Made by a program: the position numbers and the translations under genes
Source of the DNA: G963663365 sp963663365
GTDB taxonomy: Bacteria; Hinthialibacterota; Hinthialibacteria; Hinthialibacterales; G963663365
Direction: 5' to 3'
NCBI GenBank assembly: GCA_963663365.2
Contig: CAXXIH010000002.1
Location: 1-64,000 of the forward strand
Length of the DNA: 64,000 nucleotides
Notes under the pieces: generated by a model
The model's database searches: none
What the model was told of the DNA's origin: nothing
The model's input: only the letters and a program-made list of their open reading frames with translations
Shown here: one piece after another, positions 17,425 through 27,011 of the stretch
How positions within the stretch are numbered: position 1 is the stretch's first letter
How the letters are laid out: each line of letters starts with the position of its first letter

Positions 17425-20400
17425 CTACTTGCCCAATTCAACCTGCTTTACCTTAATGGGACGGCCGTTTTCATCGGCCAGACGTAGACTGAATGCCCAT
17501 GCCGCTCCCAAATTCATACTCTTAAACAAAATACGGTTTACGCCTTTTTTCCCTTTGGCCTGCTCAATATCTTCGTCAATTTCATACCCTCGCGCATCGT
17601 AACATGTTGCAACCAACTCGCCGTTAAGCCAACATGCATGACCGTCATTGCTTCCAATTTTCAAAATAAGATCTTGCGCTTCGGGCAATTCAATTTCCAC
17701 ATAAGCAAAAGCATAGACCGCGCGATTCGGCCCTGTCCCATACACCGGCACAAGATCAACCATCCCGTTGGGATGTTCGGTTCTGCAATCCGCCCACACA
17801 TACTCTTTATCTTCTACATGAACCGCTTGGGCGACATCGACTTGCGGTGGAGTTCCAAATGTCTCGTCACCTGATTTGCTTTGCCCGTTCCATGGCACCG
17901 GCCCCGCAAGTTTCCAATCCGTGATGTACCCCGCCTGAAGTTCGTCGCCTCCTGCAAAACCGGCGATACGGCCCTCCGGGCTTAGAACAATCACCCGCCC
18001 CTTTTGATCGACCAACAATCCCCCGGGCATGGATGGATAGGCTAAAGGCTGCTGCCACAATACATGGCCGTCTTGGTTATCCAATGCAAAAACCATCGTC
18101 CCCATCTCGATCTCGCCGCGTCTCGGATATTCACAAACCGCAATCGTGGCATTGGGAGCCAAAGCCAAGCTAAGCACATCAAGACCGCCAAGTTCCTCAG
18201 CCGTCCATTCCCGCACAGGCAACTCCGTGGGTTTGGTTTCTTTTAAAAAACTCCGATACGCGTCTTTGCGGAACGCGCGCGGTGGCCGACAACGGCCATC
18301 GACACAAACAACGATATCGTCATTCCAAACCGGCGGGATCTTCCCTTGGTTGATGGTATGTTTGGTAACTGGTTTACCATCGGCATCAAATGCCACGATA
18401 TCGAAATGCCCCGGATTCACAATATTGTTCGCGGCTGAAAAGCGTAGCCTTCCCCCAAGGATCAAATATCCCTCATCGAATACGCCAATTTCTTCCCCTC
18501 TGTTGCTTGCGGGCTCCCCGGTACCCGGGGGCAATCCCAAATAATCGCCGGTGTTCAAATCATAAACCGCCGGAGATACAACATTACCGCCCGGCATACA
18601 CAGACAGTCTCCTAAGCTCGTAAGCGTCCCCTGCGCGGATATTCCCTTACGCAATTCAGGGTCCAGATGTCCGCTGCGATTATTCTGCCATTGGATTTTC
18701 CCGGTTATACCATCCAAGGCATAAAGATAGGTTCCATCGTAATCGATATTCCCGGCCGCGGCATAAATCGTTCCGTTTTCGGCCAGAATCCCGCTATGTA
18801 CCGGCCAGGTTGAACATAGACTGCCATACATCGGAATACGCCGTTCGACCGGCGCGCCCCGGAAACGCCAAAGCAACCGGCCCGTGGCCGCTTCCAACGT
18901 GTAGATATACCCATCGGCGGATCCGAGATAAATTCTATTATTCTGAATCGTCGGCGGCTGCAAGATGGGTCCGGCCGTCAAAAAAGTCCATTTCAAAAAT
19001 CCTGAAGCGCTATCGAAAGCTCGCAGTTTTCCATCGTCACCACCGATATAGAACATTCCTCCCACAGCAACAGGCGCGGTTGGTTTAAAAGGCCGCTCAG
19101 GCGCATATTCCCATAGACGGCAGGCTTGTTCCGGAAGCAATACGGGCGTCGAACCGGAACGGTTGTTATCTCCCCTGTAGGTATACCAATCGTCTTGCGA
19201 AACCGGAAAATTGGCAATCGATTCGGTATCCTGAACAAAAATCTCTAAGCGTTCTTCCTCGGTTGCCTCATAGTCAAATTGAAAATCCCCCGCTGAACAA
19301 AGAGCAATCTGGCCCATTAAAGAAAGGTTGCAATCGCAAAGCCACGGACCGGTATAAAGCATTCCATTCGCGCCGATGATACCGTCGTTGCAGGAAGGTC
19401 GAAACGCCGCATTATAAAGCGTCTCTTTCGCAATCCGGTCATAACGGCCAAGACCATCGTGATTCCCCCGGGAAAAGAAAGAGTCCGGGGTCGCTGTCAG
19501 CCGCGCACATCCACCTTTGATAAAACCGATATTACGCTCTTCCTCTCCGGTCGAAGGATCGATAAGCAAAGTCTGGCCTTGAAGACCGATCCCGCCAATC
19601 AAAACCCCATCGGCATAAATGATATTTGGATTGCTGGTCGTCTTACGCCGCCGCCATAAAAACTCCCCGTCTTCAGGAGAGATGGCGACCACATTCATTA
19701 GTGTCTGCCCCTGATAAACCAATGCCTCGGGGGTATACACACACATACACACCGTACGAAATCCCGGTGTTGAGATCAGCCCTTTGCCCGGCTCTCCGAT
19801 CATCCGTTGGATTTTCGAATCGTCGTTGGACCAACAAATCTCACCTGTTTTCCCATAAAGTGATACCAGACGGTCTCCCGGGCAATACAAATAAACCTTC
19901 CCTCCCCCAAGAGCCATCCCCCGCGAATCGATCGGCGAATCTTCACGGTGGGACCAAAGAACTTTCTTTGTATTTAAATCGTATGCGGCAATTGTATCGC
20001 CGAATCCCCAAGGAATACGTTCCTCATAATACCCCGAACTTAACTCCATCCAACTCCAGTGTGTTTCTTGAGCTCGTACGATAGTTGTCTGTGGAGGGTC
20101 TTTTTCCTGTCCAAGCAAAACATAGAGAACACCATCATCCAGAGCCATCCATTTCCACTCTCCCCGCAGACGGGGCAAGACAATACGCCCGGTCTCGTCT
20201 CCGCTTTCAGGATCGAGCTGCAAACAACTCGTTCCGTTTTCACCGATCATATAGAACGTATCGTCGGTGGCGATAAAAGCCGAACGGTGCACCAGATAAC
20301 CGTCGGGCAGTTTGCGTGTCCATAAAAACGAACCGTTGTAGCCGTTACGGGCAATAAGCGTATTGAGCCACGGTTCCTCCCGCTTGTGATGCGCCATATG

Positions 20401-21147
20401 GCCCATAGCCGTGAAGATGCGTCCTCCGGCTGCGGTGGTAATGGCAGGCATCGCACAATACAAAGGAACACCCAACCATTGTGTCATATAAGGCGCTTTA
20501 ATGGTCTGATCTACCGATACCGGATTGTTATCGGGCCCATGTTCCCAATGACTCCAATCGTCCACATTTTCCAAATCCGGTTTGCGGAAATACAGCATTT
20601 TGCCATTGATATCCTGAACCTCGGAATACACCGTATTATCTTGCTTGGCCCAGGCTGCGAGTTCATTGGCTCCGATGCGCCGGGGGCGAATTCCCATATT
20701 CGCATGACCACCTGGACACAACACACGCAAAATTTCTTTAGGAGAAATTGTCTCCAATTGTTCAGGCGTCAATTCAACAGATAGAAACAAATCAATGGTG
20801 TTATCCGCATAAGGCAGAGCGCCTGCATCGACTGTTTCAACTACGATCTTCGTACCCCAAAGCCCCTTGGCATCCACAACTTGACGTGCAGCTTGAACAT
20901 CGGCCTCCGATGAATCGAGAACATGAACAAAAAAATCACCGCTTTCGGCCAAAGTTATAGCTAGGGGGAGATTGTCACAGTCGTAGACGGCAACAATCCC
21001 GGCATGTTTCTGCGTAGCCTCCCGAATCTGCCACACCGGGGTCGTATCCGCGTCGTCTTCAATGCCATATCCCGCAACAGCCGTGCTAAAAGAACAAACA
21101 ATAAGGCAAAGCAAGCGAACAGGCCGATGATGGTAATCGTAATTCAT
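17425..21147 (-). CDS. Exported PQQ-like beta-propeller protein with N-terminal methyltransferase-like domain
   Basis: This 1240-residue protein starts with a Sec signal (about residues 8-27, ending AVAGYG). Residues of roughly 35-170 have the layout of a class I methyltransferase fold (VVETVDAGALPYADNTIDLFLS then EILRVLCPGGHANMG), but the SAM-binding GxGxG loop is not present. The rest is a long PQQ/BamB-type propeller with many A-x-D-x-x-T/S-G-x-x-x-W repeats (YDLNTKKVLW, YALDGITGKIQW, LEAATGRLLWRF, DNQDGHVLW). The C-terminus (DLILKIGSNDGHACWLNG) resembles a jelly-roll carbohydrate-binding-like domain. A second protein of this kind is at 41740. Function is unknown. An outer-surface or periplasmic quinoprotein or scaffold is the simplest reading. 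Loss of the SAM loop and export argue against methyl transfer. Confidence 0.85.
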   Translation of the reverse strand: MNYDYHHRPVRLLCLIVCSFSTAVAGYGIEDDADTTPVWQIREATQKHAGIVAVYDCDNLPLAITLAESGDFFVHVLDSSEADVQAARQVVDAKGLWGTKIVVETVDAGALPYADNTIDLFLSVELTPEQLETISPKEILRVLCPGGHANMGIRPRRIGANELAAWAKQDNTVYSEVQDINGKMLYFRKPDLENVDDWSHWEHGPDNNPVSVDQTIKAPYMTQWLGVPLYCAMPAITTAAGGRIFTAMGHMAHHKREEPWLNTLIARNGYNGSFLWTRKLPDGYLVHRSAFIATDDTFYMIGENGTSCLQLDPESGDETGRIVLPRLRGEWKWMALDDGVLYVLLGQEKDPPQTTIVRAQETHWSWMELSSGYYEERIPWGFGDTIAAYDLNTKKVLWSHREDSPIDSRGMALGGGKVYLYCPGDRLVSLYGKTGEICWSNDDSKIQRMIGEPGKGLISTPGFRTVCMCVYTPEALVYQGQTLMNVVAISPEDGEFLWRRRKTTSNPNIIYADGVLIGGIGLQGQTLLIDPSTGEEERNIGFIKGGCARLTATPDSFFSRGNHDGLGRYDRIAKETLYNAAFRPSCNDGIIGANGMLYTGPWLCDCNLSLMGQIALCSAGDFQFDYEATEEERLEIFVQDTESIANFPVSQDDWYTYRGDNNRSGSTPVLLPEQACRLWEYAPERPFKPTAPVAVGGMFYIGGDDGKLRAFDSASGFLKWTFLTAGPILQPPTIQNNRIYLGSADGYIYTLEAATGRLLWRFRGAPVERRIPMYGSLCSTWPVHSGILAENGTIYAAAGNIDYDGTYLYALDGITGKIQWQNNRSGHLDPELRKGISAQGTLTSLGDCLCMPGGNVVSPAVYDLNTGDYLGLPPGTGEPASNRGEEIGVFDEGYLILGGRLRFSAANNIVNPGHFDIVAFDADGKPVTKHTINQGKIPPVWNDDIVVCVDGRCRPPRAFRKDAYRSFLKETKPTELPVREWTAEELGGLDVLSLALAPNATIAVCEYPRRGEIEMGTMVFALDNQDGHVLWQQPLAYPSMPGGLLVDQKGRVIVLSPEGRIAGFAGGDELQAGYITDWKLAGPVPWNGQSKSGDETFGTPPQVDVAQAVHVEDKEYVWADCRTEHPNGMVDLVPVYGTGPNRAVYAFAYVEIELPEAQDLILKIGSNDGHACWLNGELVATCYDARGYEIDEDIEQAKGKKGVNRILFKSMNLGAAWAFSLRLADENGRPIKVKQVELGK

Positions 21148-21239
21148 AAAACAGATTCCAAAATTCGTTCAACGAAGATGTCACTCAGAGAATTGTACGC
21201 CCGATTCCCCGCCCTGTAGAGCCCATTGATTGACCACCT

Positions 21240-21560
21240 ATCAGCACACTCTATCCACCCGCTTTCTCCAACAGGAAGCCCAAACCACTCGCTTGTCTGG
21301 ATGCGTAAGCACAAGAGGCGGCAGCAATTTTCGCTAATCGTATAACCTCCCCTGCCATCCACCCAACTCTTCAAACATTTCGCGCCCTTCTTCTTTTTTC
21401 GCGCTTTCGTGATTCTACTGTCGCCTCTCCACTTTCTCCTTTCTCGCGACCGAATGGTCGCGCCTCGCAGGGTGCTGACCAACTCCATCTTTCACGTACA
21501 CCCTGAAATCGTGAGCCGGCAGGCAGCATGTCATGCCTACCGGGGTACCCGGGCGCGCCT
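21240..21560 (+). repeat. Interspersed hairpin-repeat island 5, running into a gene end
   Basis: The island lies between two minus-strand genes. Modules are: 'ccactcgcttgtctgg', 'cctcccctgccatccacccaactcttcaaacatttcgcgcc' type sequence, 'gctttcgtgattctac', polypyrimidine run, CGCGACC-GAAT-GGTCGCG hairpin (21445-21462, a changed stem compared with CGCCGCC..GGCGGCG), 'cgcagggtgctgaccaa', 'aaatcgtgagccggcagg' and CCGGGGTACCCGGG. The last modules extend past the stop codon at 21537 into the FGE-like gene, so they encode its last residues. Confidence 0.72.
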
Positions 21561-22412
21561 TACACAGCGAAAACCGTATGCATCGTACCCAAAACAAACA
21601 TCGGCCAATCCCGGTGGCTCGCTATACCGGGCTGCGGAACGGCAATATTCAGCGCCGCTCACAAATCCCCCGCCTCGCAAAACACACTCCTCGCCATTCT
21701 CGGGACCATGCGGATCGACAACCGGACTTTTATCGGCATAGGCATCTTCGTAAGAATCGTTGCACCACTCCAAAACATTGCCGTGCATATCATAAAGCCC
21801 CCATGCATTCGGCGCTTTTTGACCGACAGGATGCGTCATATTGTTTGCGTTATCTTCAAACCAGGCATACTTGCTCAATTTGCGCGGATCGTCACCATAG
21901 GAATATACAGTCGCAGATCCCGCACGGCATGCGTATTCCCATTCGGCTTCGGTCGGCAGACGGTACCCGTTTGCTTCATAATTGCATTGAAATGGTTCCA
22001 GTTGATAGCACGGCTCCAGGCCCTCACGCAACGAACGCATATTGCAGTACTTGACCGCCGCGAACCAACTGAGCTGCTCCACCGGCTTATCCGCCCCTTT
22101 TGATTTGGAGGGATTCTGCCCCATAAGCGATTCAAAGTCTTCTTGTGTCACTTCAAACCGGTCCATAGTAAATGGACTGATTGTGACTTCACGAACCGGC
22201 TGCTCATCCGCTTCACCATTAGGATCGCCCATCATAAAGGTCCCGCCGGGAATCAATACCATTTCAATCCCGGTTTCAGTCACAATGGCTTGGCTGTCTT
22301 CAGCGATTGGATCATCCGTTGTTTGCTGCTTGCTGCACCCGCTCGCATACAAAATAAGCAGGCAAAAAAAACCGCTTCGGCAAACCGATAGTATACTGTC
22401 CCAATTGTGCAT
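21537..22412 (-). CDS. FGE/SUMF1-fold lipoprotein (formylglycine-generating-enzyme-like)
   Basis: The start is placed at ATG 22412 (AAAGGAAG 10-15 bases upstream). A longer reading would use TTG at 22436. An N-terminal hydrophobic stretch ends in a lipobox-like ASGC, so this is probably a lipoprotein. The body is a C-lectin-like FGE-sulfatase domain: IPGGTFMMGDPNGEADEQP, FEVTQEDFESLMGQNPS, PVEQLSWFAAVKYC, YRLPTEAEWEYACRAG, WGLYDMHGNVLEWC and YGFRCVR are all family landmarks. In catalytic FGE two cysteines bind copper in the RGGS-x-x-C-x-x-x-x-C region. Here the segment reads GGGFVSGAEYC, with Ser in place of the first Cys, so formylglycine formation is doubtful. The last five residues are encoded by an invading repeat module. 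Confidence 0.87.
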   Translation of the reverse strand: MHNWDSILSVCRSGFFCLLILYASGCSKQQTTDDPIAEDSQAIVTETGIEMVLIPGGTFMMGDPNGEADEQPVREVTISPFTMDRFEVTQEDFESLMGQNPSKSKGADKPVEQLSWFAAVKYCNMRSLREGLEPCYQLEPFQCNYEANGYRLPTEAEWEYACRAGSATVYSYGDDPRKLSKYAWFEDNANNMTHPVGQKAPNAWGLYDMHGNVLEWCNDSYEDAYADKSPVVDPHGPENGEECVLRGGGFVSGAEYCRSAARYSEPPGLADVCFGYDAYGFRCVRRARVPR

Positions 22413-22432
22413 CGGTGGTGTACTTCCTTTAT

Positions 22433-24289
22433 TCAATGGCGCGGTGCTTCATAACTGGCCGGATTTCGAAGAATTGCCTGTGTCTTCTCCCGGATTTCAT
22501 TGGCGATGTCCGCCGCTTCGGGCATATCCGCGCTGGTCAAACCGGCGCGCTGACGAAGACGCCGGACCGCAACACGGCATTCGCCAACCAATTCGTCTTG
22601 ATGTCCTCCAATCGTCGTCAATTCATGTGTGAATTGCTTGCAGCGCTCCAATGCATCCGGTCCTTCGTAATCCAACAAGTTCTCTCGAAATTCTTGCATG
22701 AGTTCTTCCACATACGCCGGAGATTTTATTTTTTCGTTCCGTTTCTCAACATATCCTTCAATATCGGCGGTCAATGATTTCATCTCATCCAAAAACTCCG
22801 CCAGTTCAGGATGTTTGGCGCGTTCTTTATCCAAATACACCGTCATCTCCCGTCCGAATGCACGGTACTCTTCAATCCGCCCGCGAATGTGCTTAACAAA
22901 CGCTAATGCATTCGCCAATGCTTTCTCAATCTCTTCCCGGCACTCCTTTTGCCTGCCCTCCTTAAAAATCGGATTAATAACTTCGCGGGCCGCGCATGTC
23001 GCCATCCCCTTAAACTGCATTTGTTGGCCTTCCAAATCCAAAACATATTCGCACGGTCCCACACCTAAAGTGGCACGAACAATATCCACAACCGTATAGC
23101 GGTCCAAAGGTGTGTTCTGCACGCGGTTAATAGGATAAATTAGAACCGGACCTTCAAACGTGACCACTTTTTTCAATGGCTGTAAATAACCATTCATCCG
23201 GTTATCGATCCAGCATGGATAGTGAAACCACCCCAGCACCGTTGTCCAACGTTTGCCGCCGCTCTTAAGCCAATCGTCTGTCCCCACAGCCTCAGGTGTT
23301 CCTAACCAACCATGCTTTTCATAGGCGCCATCCTTACGCTGAAGCAACATCTCCCAACTATCGGTTAGTCCATTATCCTGACGCCAATCCACACGCCACT
23401 GTGCTGCAAAAGGCGCCTTCCACTGCAAATCGATCGTCTTCCCGGCATCACTGCCGCGCACCATATATTCATTCCAAATACTCTTTCCCTCCAGAACCGC
23501 AAACCAAATGGCTCCATCCTCACCGTAGTAAATAGAAGCATGTTCGAAATGCCGCCTCTTGCCTTCGCCTCGAAGGTTCATGCTGATGTCGCTTTCGCGA
23601 TTTTTGCTGACAGACAATAAAATCGAATCCCCCTGCCCCGCCATCTGCAATAAAAAATTATCTCCCGGAAGTTCTACCTTTTGAGATGCTAGGTCCCCTG
23701 CGCCAAGCACAATATCATCGGCAAAGAAATCGGGAATAACCGCGTATTCCGCCTCTGCAGCAATGCCCAATCCAACCGTGTTGCGCACCGGCTTGGTCTG
23801 TACAAACACCTGCCCCATTTGCAGTGTAAAAGACATCACGCATTCCATCGGAGCATGTTGCGAAGTCGTTTGTTTCTCGACCAAAGTAACCTCGACACTT
23901 CCCAAAGCCGTTGTGTTTTCTGTTACCTGGACCGATTCAATCAACCATCCAATTCTCCCACCCGATGGTGACAACACCGCGCGTTTGATAGGCATGCCGC
24001 CGTTGAATGCATAAACCTCCCCCCCCGGTCCCTGTTCGCGGAATGCCACTGCCAGACGTCCGTTTGCGAGAACCGTACCCCCTTGAAACACGCGGTTCGT
24101 TTCATCTTCCGGCACAAGTTCCCAGCCTGCGCATTTCTGGATATCCGCGCCTTTCAGAGGCTCATCTTGATGACTTTTGGTATCGAAAATTCGTACAAAT
24201 GGCGCTTCCCAATCCTGAGCATAAACAGGCGCAGAGAATGTCGCCCACCCCAGCAACACCACCGCCAACACCCAAATCGAACGAATCAT
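22433..24289 (-). CDS. Exported protein of unknown function, paralogue of the next gene upstream
   Basis: The start is set at ATG 24289, which has AGGGG 5-6 bases upstream and opens a signal peptide (MIRSIWVLAVVLLGWATFSA, then VYAQ). The mature protein of about 595 residues has an N-terminal beta-rich half, a segment LIYPINRVQNTPLDRY followed by ATLGVGPCEYVLDLEG, and a C-terminal helical domain rich in Glu/Arg (about residues 470-610). The neighbour at 24324 has the same order, with VYPIDRNRDTPLTRL and GTLGVGPCQYILEAEG, so the two are tandem duplicates that have diverged. I recognise no named family. The gap of 34 bp suggests cotranscription with the paralogue and with the FGE-like gene 20 bp downstream. 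Confidence 0.82.
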   Translation of the reverse strand: MIRSIWVLAVVLLGWATFSAPVYAQDWEAPFVRIFDTKSHQDEPLKGADIQKCAGWELVPEDETNRVFQGGTVLANGRLAVAFREQGPGGEVYAFNGGMPIKRAVLSPSGGRIGWLIESVQVTENTTALGSVEVTLVEKQTTSQHAPMECVMSFTLQMGQVFVQTKPVRNTVGLGIAAEAEYAVIPDFFADDIVLGAGDLASQKVELPGDNFLLQMAGQGDSILLSVSKNRESDISMNLRGEGKRRHFEHASIYYGEDGAIWFAVLEGKSIWNEYMVRGSDAGKTIDLQWKAPFAAQWRVDWRQDNGLTDSWEMLLQRKDGAYEKHGWLGTPEAVGTDDWLKSGGKRWTTVLGWFHYPCWIDNRMNGYLQPLKKVVTFEGPVLIYPINRVQNTPLDRYTVVDIVRATLGVGPCEYVLDLEGQQMQFKGMATCAAREVINPIFKEGRQKECREEIEKALANALAFVKHIRGRIEEYRAFGREMTVYLDKERAKHPELAEFLDEMKSLTADIEGYVEKRNEKIKSPAYVEELMQEFRENLLDYEGPDALERCKQFTHELTTIGGHQDELVGECRVAVRRLRQRAGLTSADMPEAADIANEIREKTQAILRNPASYEAPRH

Positions 24290-24323
24290 TCTATCCCCTA
24301 AGATTACTCCACAATCAGCGTAC

Positions 24324-26033
24324 TTACTTCTCATGACCGGATACATGAAGGTGCCCCTCAATCTGGTTTCGTAATGAATCGAAAAGACCGGAATATTCTT
24401 TATGGTCTTCAGCCATCATCTTGCATTGTTGGATAAGCCAACGCGCGGCCATTCGGCAATTCGACAACGCATGGTCGTTGGATGCGCCCGAGCTCCGGAT
24501 CCGCTCACAAAGCCCCTGGCACTCGGAAAGTGCATCCGCCTTTTCAATAAGCGATTGTATCTGCTCCGCGTCTTTGGAAACCGTTTCGGGCTCCCATGCC
24601 TTACGGTTCGCTTCCGCCGCTTGTTTCATGAAATCGATAGTGCTTACGATCGCCGCGCGTGCATCTTTTAATTCAGGAGCATCCCAATCACCCCCCGTAC
24701 ATTTCGCACCCAGTTCCTCGGCCAGTGCAGCGTATTCGTCGACTCGTCCCCGTGATTGTTCCAGCAGTTGCACCATAAGTTCGGTCTGTTCCTTGATACG
24801 CCCCGTTTCACGCTTTGCACGATTACGTTTAAAGAGCCGCTCAATCCATTCCGTAACCACATTCGGCGTAGCATGGTCGTCGGTTCCCAATCCTTCGGCT
24901 TCAAGGATGTACTGGCATGGCCCTACACCTAAGGTCCCGCGCATAATATCGATAGGAACCAGACGGGTTAGCGGCGTGTCACGATTCCGGTCGATGGGAT
25001 AAACAAAGAACTGCTCGTATTGCTCCCAATTGCGATCCCCTTCTTGATGCCAATGCGATTTTGCAAAACCATTCCCGAGTAGCTCATTCACACGCCATTT
25101 GGCTGAAAAAGGCGGCTTCCAAGGCTCCAAAGACTCCTGTGTAGAATCTTCTCCGTTCCATTTGTCTCCATACCAGTTGGCGAATTCAAGTACAGCAATC
25201 CAAATTCGTTTCCCCGTCTCACAAGCCATATTCGTGTTTCGGAAAATCTTAGGATCGTAATCCGACACAAGCGCAACCACATCGCCTCCCTCAGACTCCC
25301 GCACACACATAAGCAGGGACTTTAAAAAAACATCCGCTTGAAGATAAAACTTTTCGGCTGGGAGCAACACCTGCTTTCTTGGATACGACTCCGGCGTAAA
25401 CACCATATCGTCGCCCAATAAATCCGGAATTACAATATAAGTCGATTCGCGTTCTACAAAAACCGATTTCAAATCCCCCAGCGGCAGAAGTTCTACCTTA
25501 CTTTCTCCTGTGGTCAGACGAATACGAATACCTTTCTCCGGGCCTTCCGTATTCAGCATAAGTTCTACTTCAACTGCGCCTGGATTATTCTCAAGAATTT
25601 TTATCGCATATTCCACCACGCCTTCATCGGCAATTCCCCAATCCGGCCTAATCTGTGCCAGTGGAAAGCCAAAACCTTTCCCATAGCCCATTTCAAGACT
25701 GATTGTTCCCGTCTCACGCCGAATCGTTATCGTGATCTTGTCATTGAGCAACGCAGGATTACCGGAAAAATCATGCTCCAATTCATCTTCCGGTAAAACG
25801 ATCCAATTTTCGGCACGCTTTAGGTTATCTCCATCCCTGAATGGCTCGAATGATTGCGGAGCGGCCGGTCCGGTATCCATGAGATACGTAAATGGAGATC
25901 CCGGCTCAAATGTACGCGCACCGTCCTCCGCAAAGGCTGCGTTCCGGATTACCAACACAAAAGCAAAGCCACCAAGAAGCGAGTACAAAAAAAACCTGTT
26001 ACGACTCATCAAAGCCTTCATAGTTAGTTTCAT
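24324..26033 (-). CDS. Exported protein of unknown function, paralogue of the gene at 22433
   Basis: ATG 26033 (MKLTMKALMSRN) is preferred because GGGG lies about 6 bases upstream and the choice removes an overlap with the TolB-like gene. A hydrophobic signal follows (FFLYSLLGGFAFVLVI, then NAAFAED). The mature protein has an N-terminal beta domain (GTISLEMGYGKGFGFPLAQI), a stretch with repeated 'VIPDLLGDDMVFTPE' which matches VIPDFFADDIVLGAG of the paralogue, the shared P-x-D/N-R-x-x-x-T-P-L and TLGVGPC core, and a helical C-terminal domain. Cysteines in the GVGPC motif are shared by both. The genes probably arose by tandem duplication within a TolB-like/FGE-like operon. Function is not known. 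Confidence 0.82.
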   Translation of the reverse strand: MKLTMKALMSRNRFFLYSLLGGFAFVLVIRNAAFAEDGARTFEPGSPFTYLMDTGPAAPQSFEPFRDGDNLKRAENWIVLPEDELEHDFSGNPALLNDKITITIRRETGTISLEMGYGKGFGFPLAQIRPDWGIADEGVVEYAIKILENNPGAVEVELMLNTEGPEKGIRIRLTTGESKVELLPLGDLKSVFVERESTYIVIPDLLGDDMVFTPESYPRKQVLLPAEKFYLQADVFLKSLLMCVRESEGGDVVALVSDYDPKIFRNTNMACETGKRIWIAVLEFANWYGDKWNGEDSTQESLEPWKPPFSAKWRVNELLGNGFAKSHWHQEGDRNWEQYEQFFVYPIDRNRDTPLTRLVPIDIMRGTLGVGPCQYILEAEGLGTDDHATPNVVTEWIERLFKRNRAKRETGRIKEQTELMVQLLEQSRGRVDEYAALAEELGAKCTGGDWDAPELKDARAAIVSTIDFMKQAAEANRKAWEPETVSKDAEQIQSLIEKADALSECQGLCERIRSSGASNDHALSNCRMAARWLIQQCKMMAEDHKEYSGLFDSLRNQIEGHLHVSGHEK

Positions 26034-26056
26034 AAATCCCCGGTTCAATTGCTCAG

Positions 26057-26926
26057 TCAATGCCAATCCGGATTCATATCTGAGCCTTCCTCTGTCAGAC
26101 GTATCGGTGTTCCGCCTTTAGAAGGAATAATAAAAAGTTCCCACGGTCCGGCTTCACTCACACCTTGGCAATAAACCAAGTACTTGCCGTCCGGACTCCA
26201 TTGTCCATAACGTTGAATCCCACCGAAATAGGTCACAGGGCGATTCTTTTTCCCATCCGGCTGAATCGTGCATAAATTGGTTTCCGTTTCGTAAACCAAA
26301 AGCGTCCCATCCGGAGACCAACGCGGCTCGCATGCCCCTTGTTTGTCGTAGACTTTTTGGGGCTCGCCGCCACGGCTATCGATAATAAAAATCCCATTGC
26401 CTGCATCCCAACGGCAGGCAAACGCAATTGTCTTCCCATCTGGGCTAAACGATGGTCCTGAGCAATGTAGCCAATCCTCCGGCGTTAGAATTTGCTCTTC
26501 ACCGCTCTCTAAATTCCGCGTCAAAATCTGCCCTGCCCGCCGAAAAACAATTAGCTTCCCTTTCGGTCCCCAGTCGGCCTGATCCCCATCGCAGACACGT
26601 TCCGGATTTTCACCTCCGGCGGACATGATCCAGATTCCCGTCTGACCACCCCGCGTTGAACTGAAAAGAATCCGTTTCCCGTCAGGGCTGGTAACCGGAT
26701 CGACATCCTGAGCATCGTCCCCGGCCTCAGAAATCTGTGCCAAACCGGAGCCGTCAGCACCGATCTTCCAAATCCGCCATGCTCCCGTCCGGTCGCTTGA
26801 AAAGACAATTGTCCCTGGCAAACCTTCCGGACCATCCCCAAAACCATAGGGCAAAAAAACTATTGTAGCCGCCAAAAATAAACCGTAGAAAAAAGCCTTT
26901 CCACAGTCATACGAATAATGATTCAT
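26057..26926 (-). CDS. TolB-like WD40/PD40 propeller protein
   Basis: Start at ATG 26926 (MNHYSYDCGK) gives a 289-residue protein with a hydrophobic export signal (FFYGLFLAATIVFLPYGFGDG). The body is a run of PD40-type repeats: TIVFSSDRTGAWRIWKIGADG, SPDGKRILFSSTRGGQTGIW, SPDGKTIAFACRWDAGNGIF, SPDGTLLVYETE and SPDGKYLVYCQG. Each has the S-P-D-G-K/T signature of the TolB C-terminal propeller. The TolB N-terminal domain is missing and no Tol-Pal genes are nearby, so this is a free-standing periplasmic propeller and not TolB itself. It heads a four-gene minus-strand cluster with spacing of 20-35 bp down to the FGE-like gene. A ligand- or glycan-binding role would fit but is inference. Confidence 0.85.
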   Translation of the reverse strand: MNHYSYDCGKAFFYGLFLAATIVFLPYGFGDGPEGLPGTIVFSSDRTGAWRIWKIGADGSGLAQISEAGDDAQDVDPVTSPDGKRILFSSTRGGQTGIWIMSAGGENPERVCDGDQADWGPKGKLIVFRRAGQILTRNLESGEEQILTPEDWLHCSGPSFSPDGKTIAFACRWDAGNGIFIIDSRGGEPQKVYDKQGACEPRWSPDGTLLVYETETNLCTIQPDGKKNRPVTYFGGIQRYGQWSPDGKYLVYCQGVSEAGPWELFIIPSKGGTPIRLTEEGSDMNPDWH

Positions 26927-27011
26927 GGATTTCGTCCAATCCCCAATGGATTCCATTCCTTTACACCGGGATTCCTCAATCTCAGTTGATATACTATTCC
27001 ATAATCCACCG

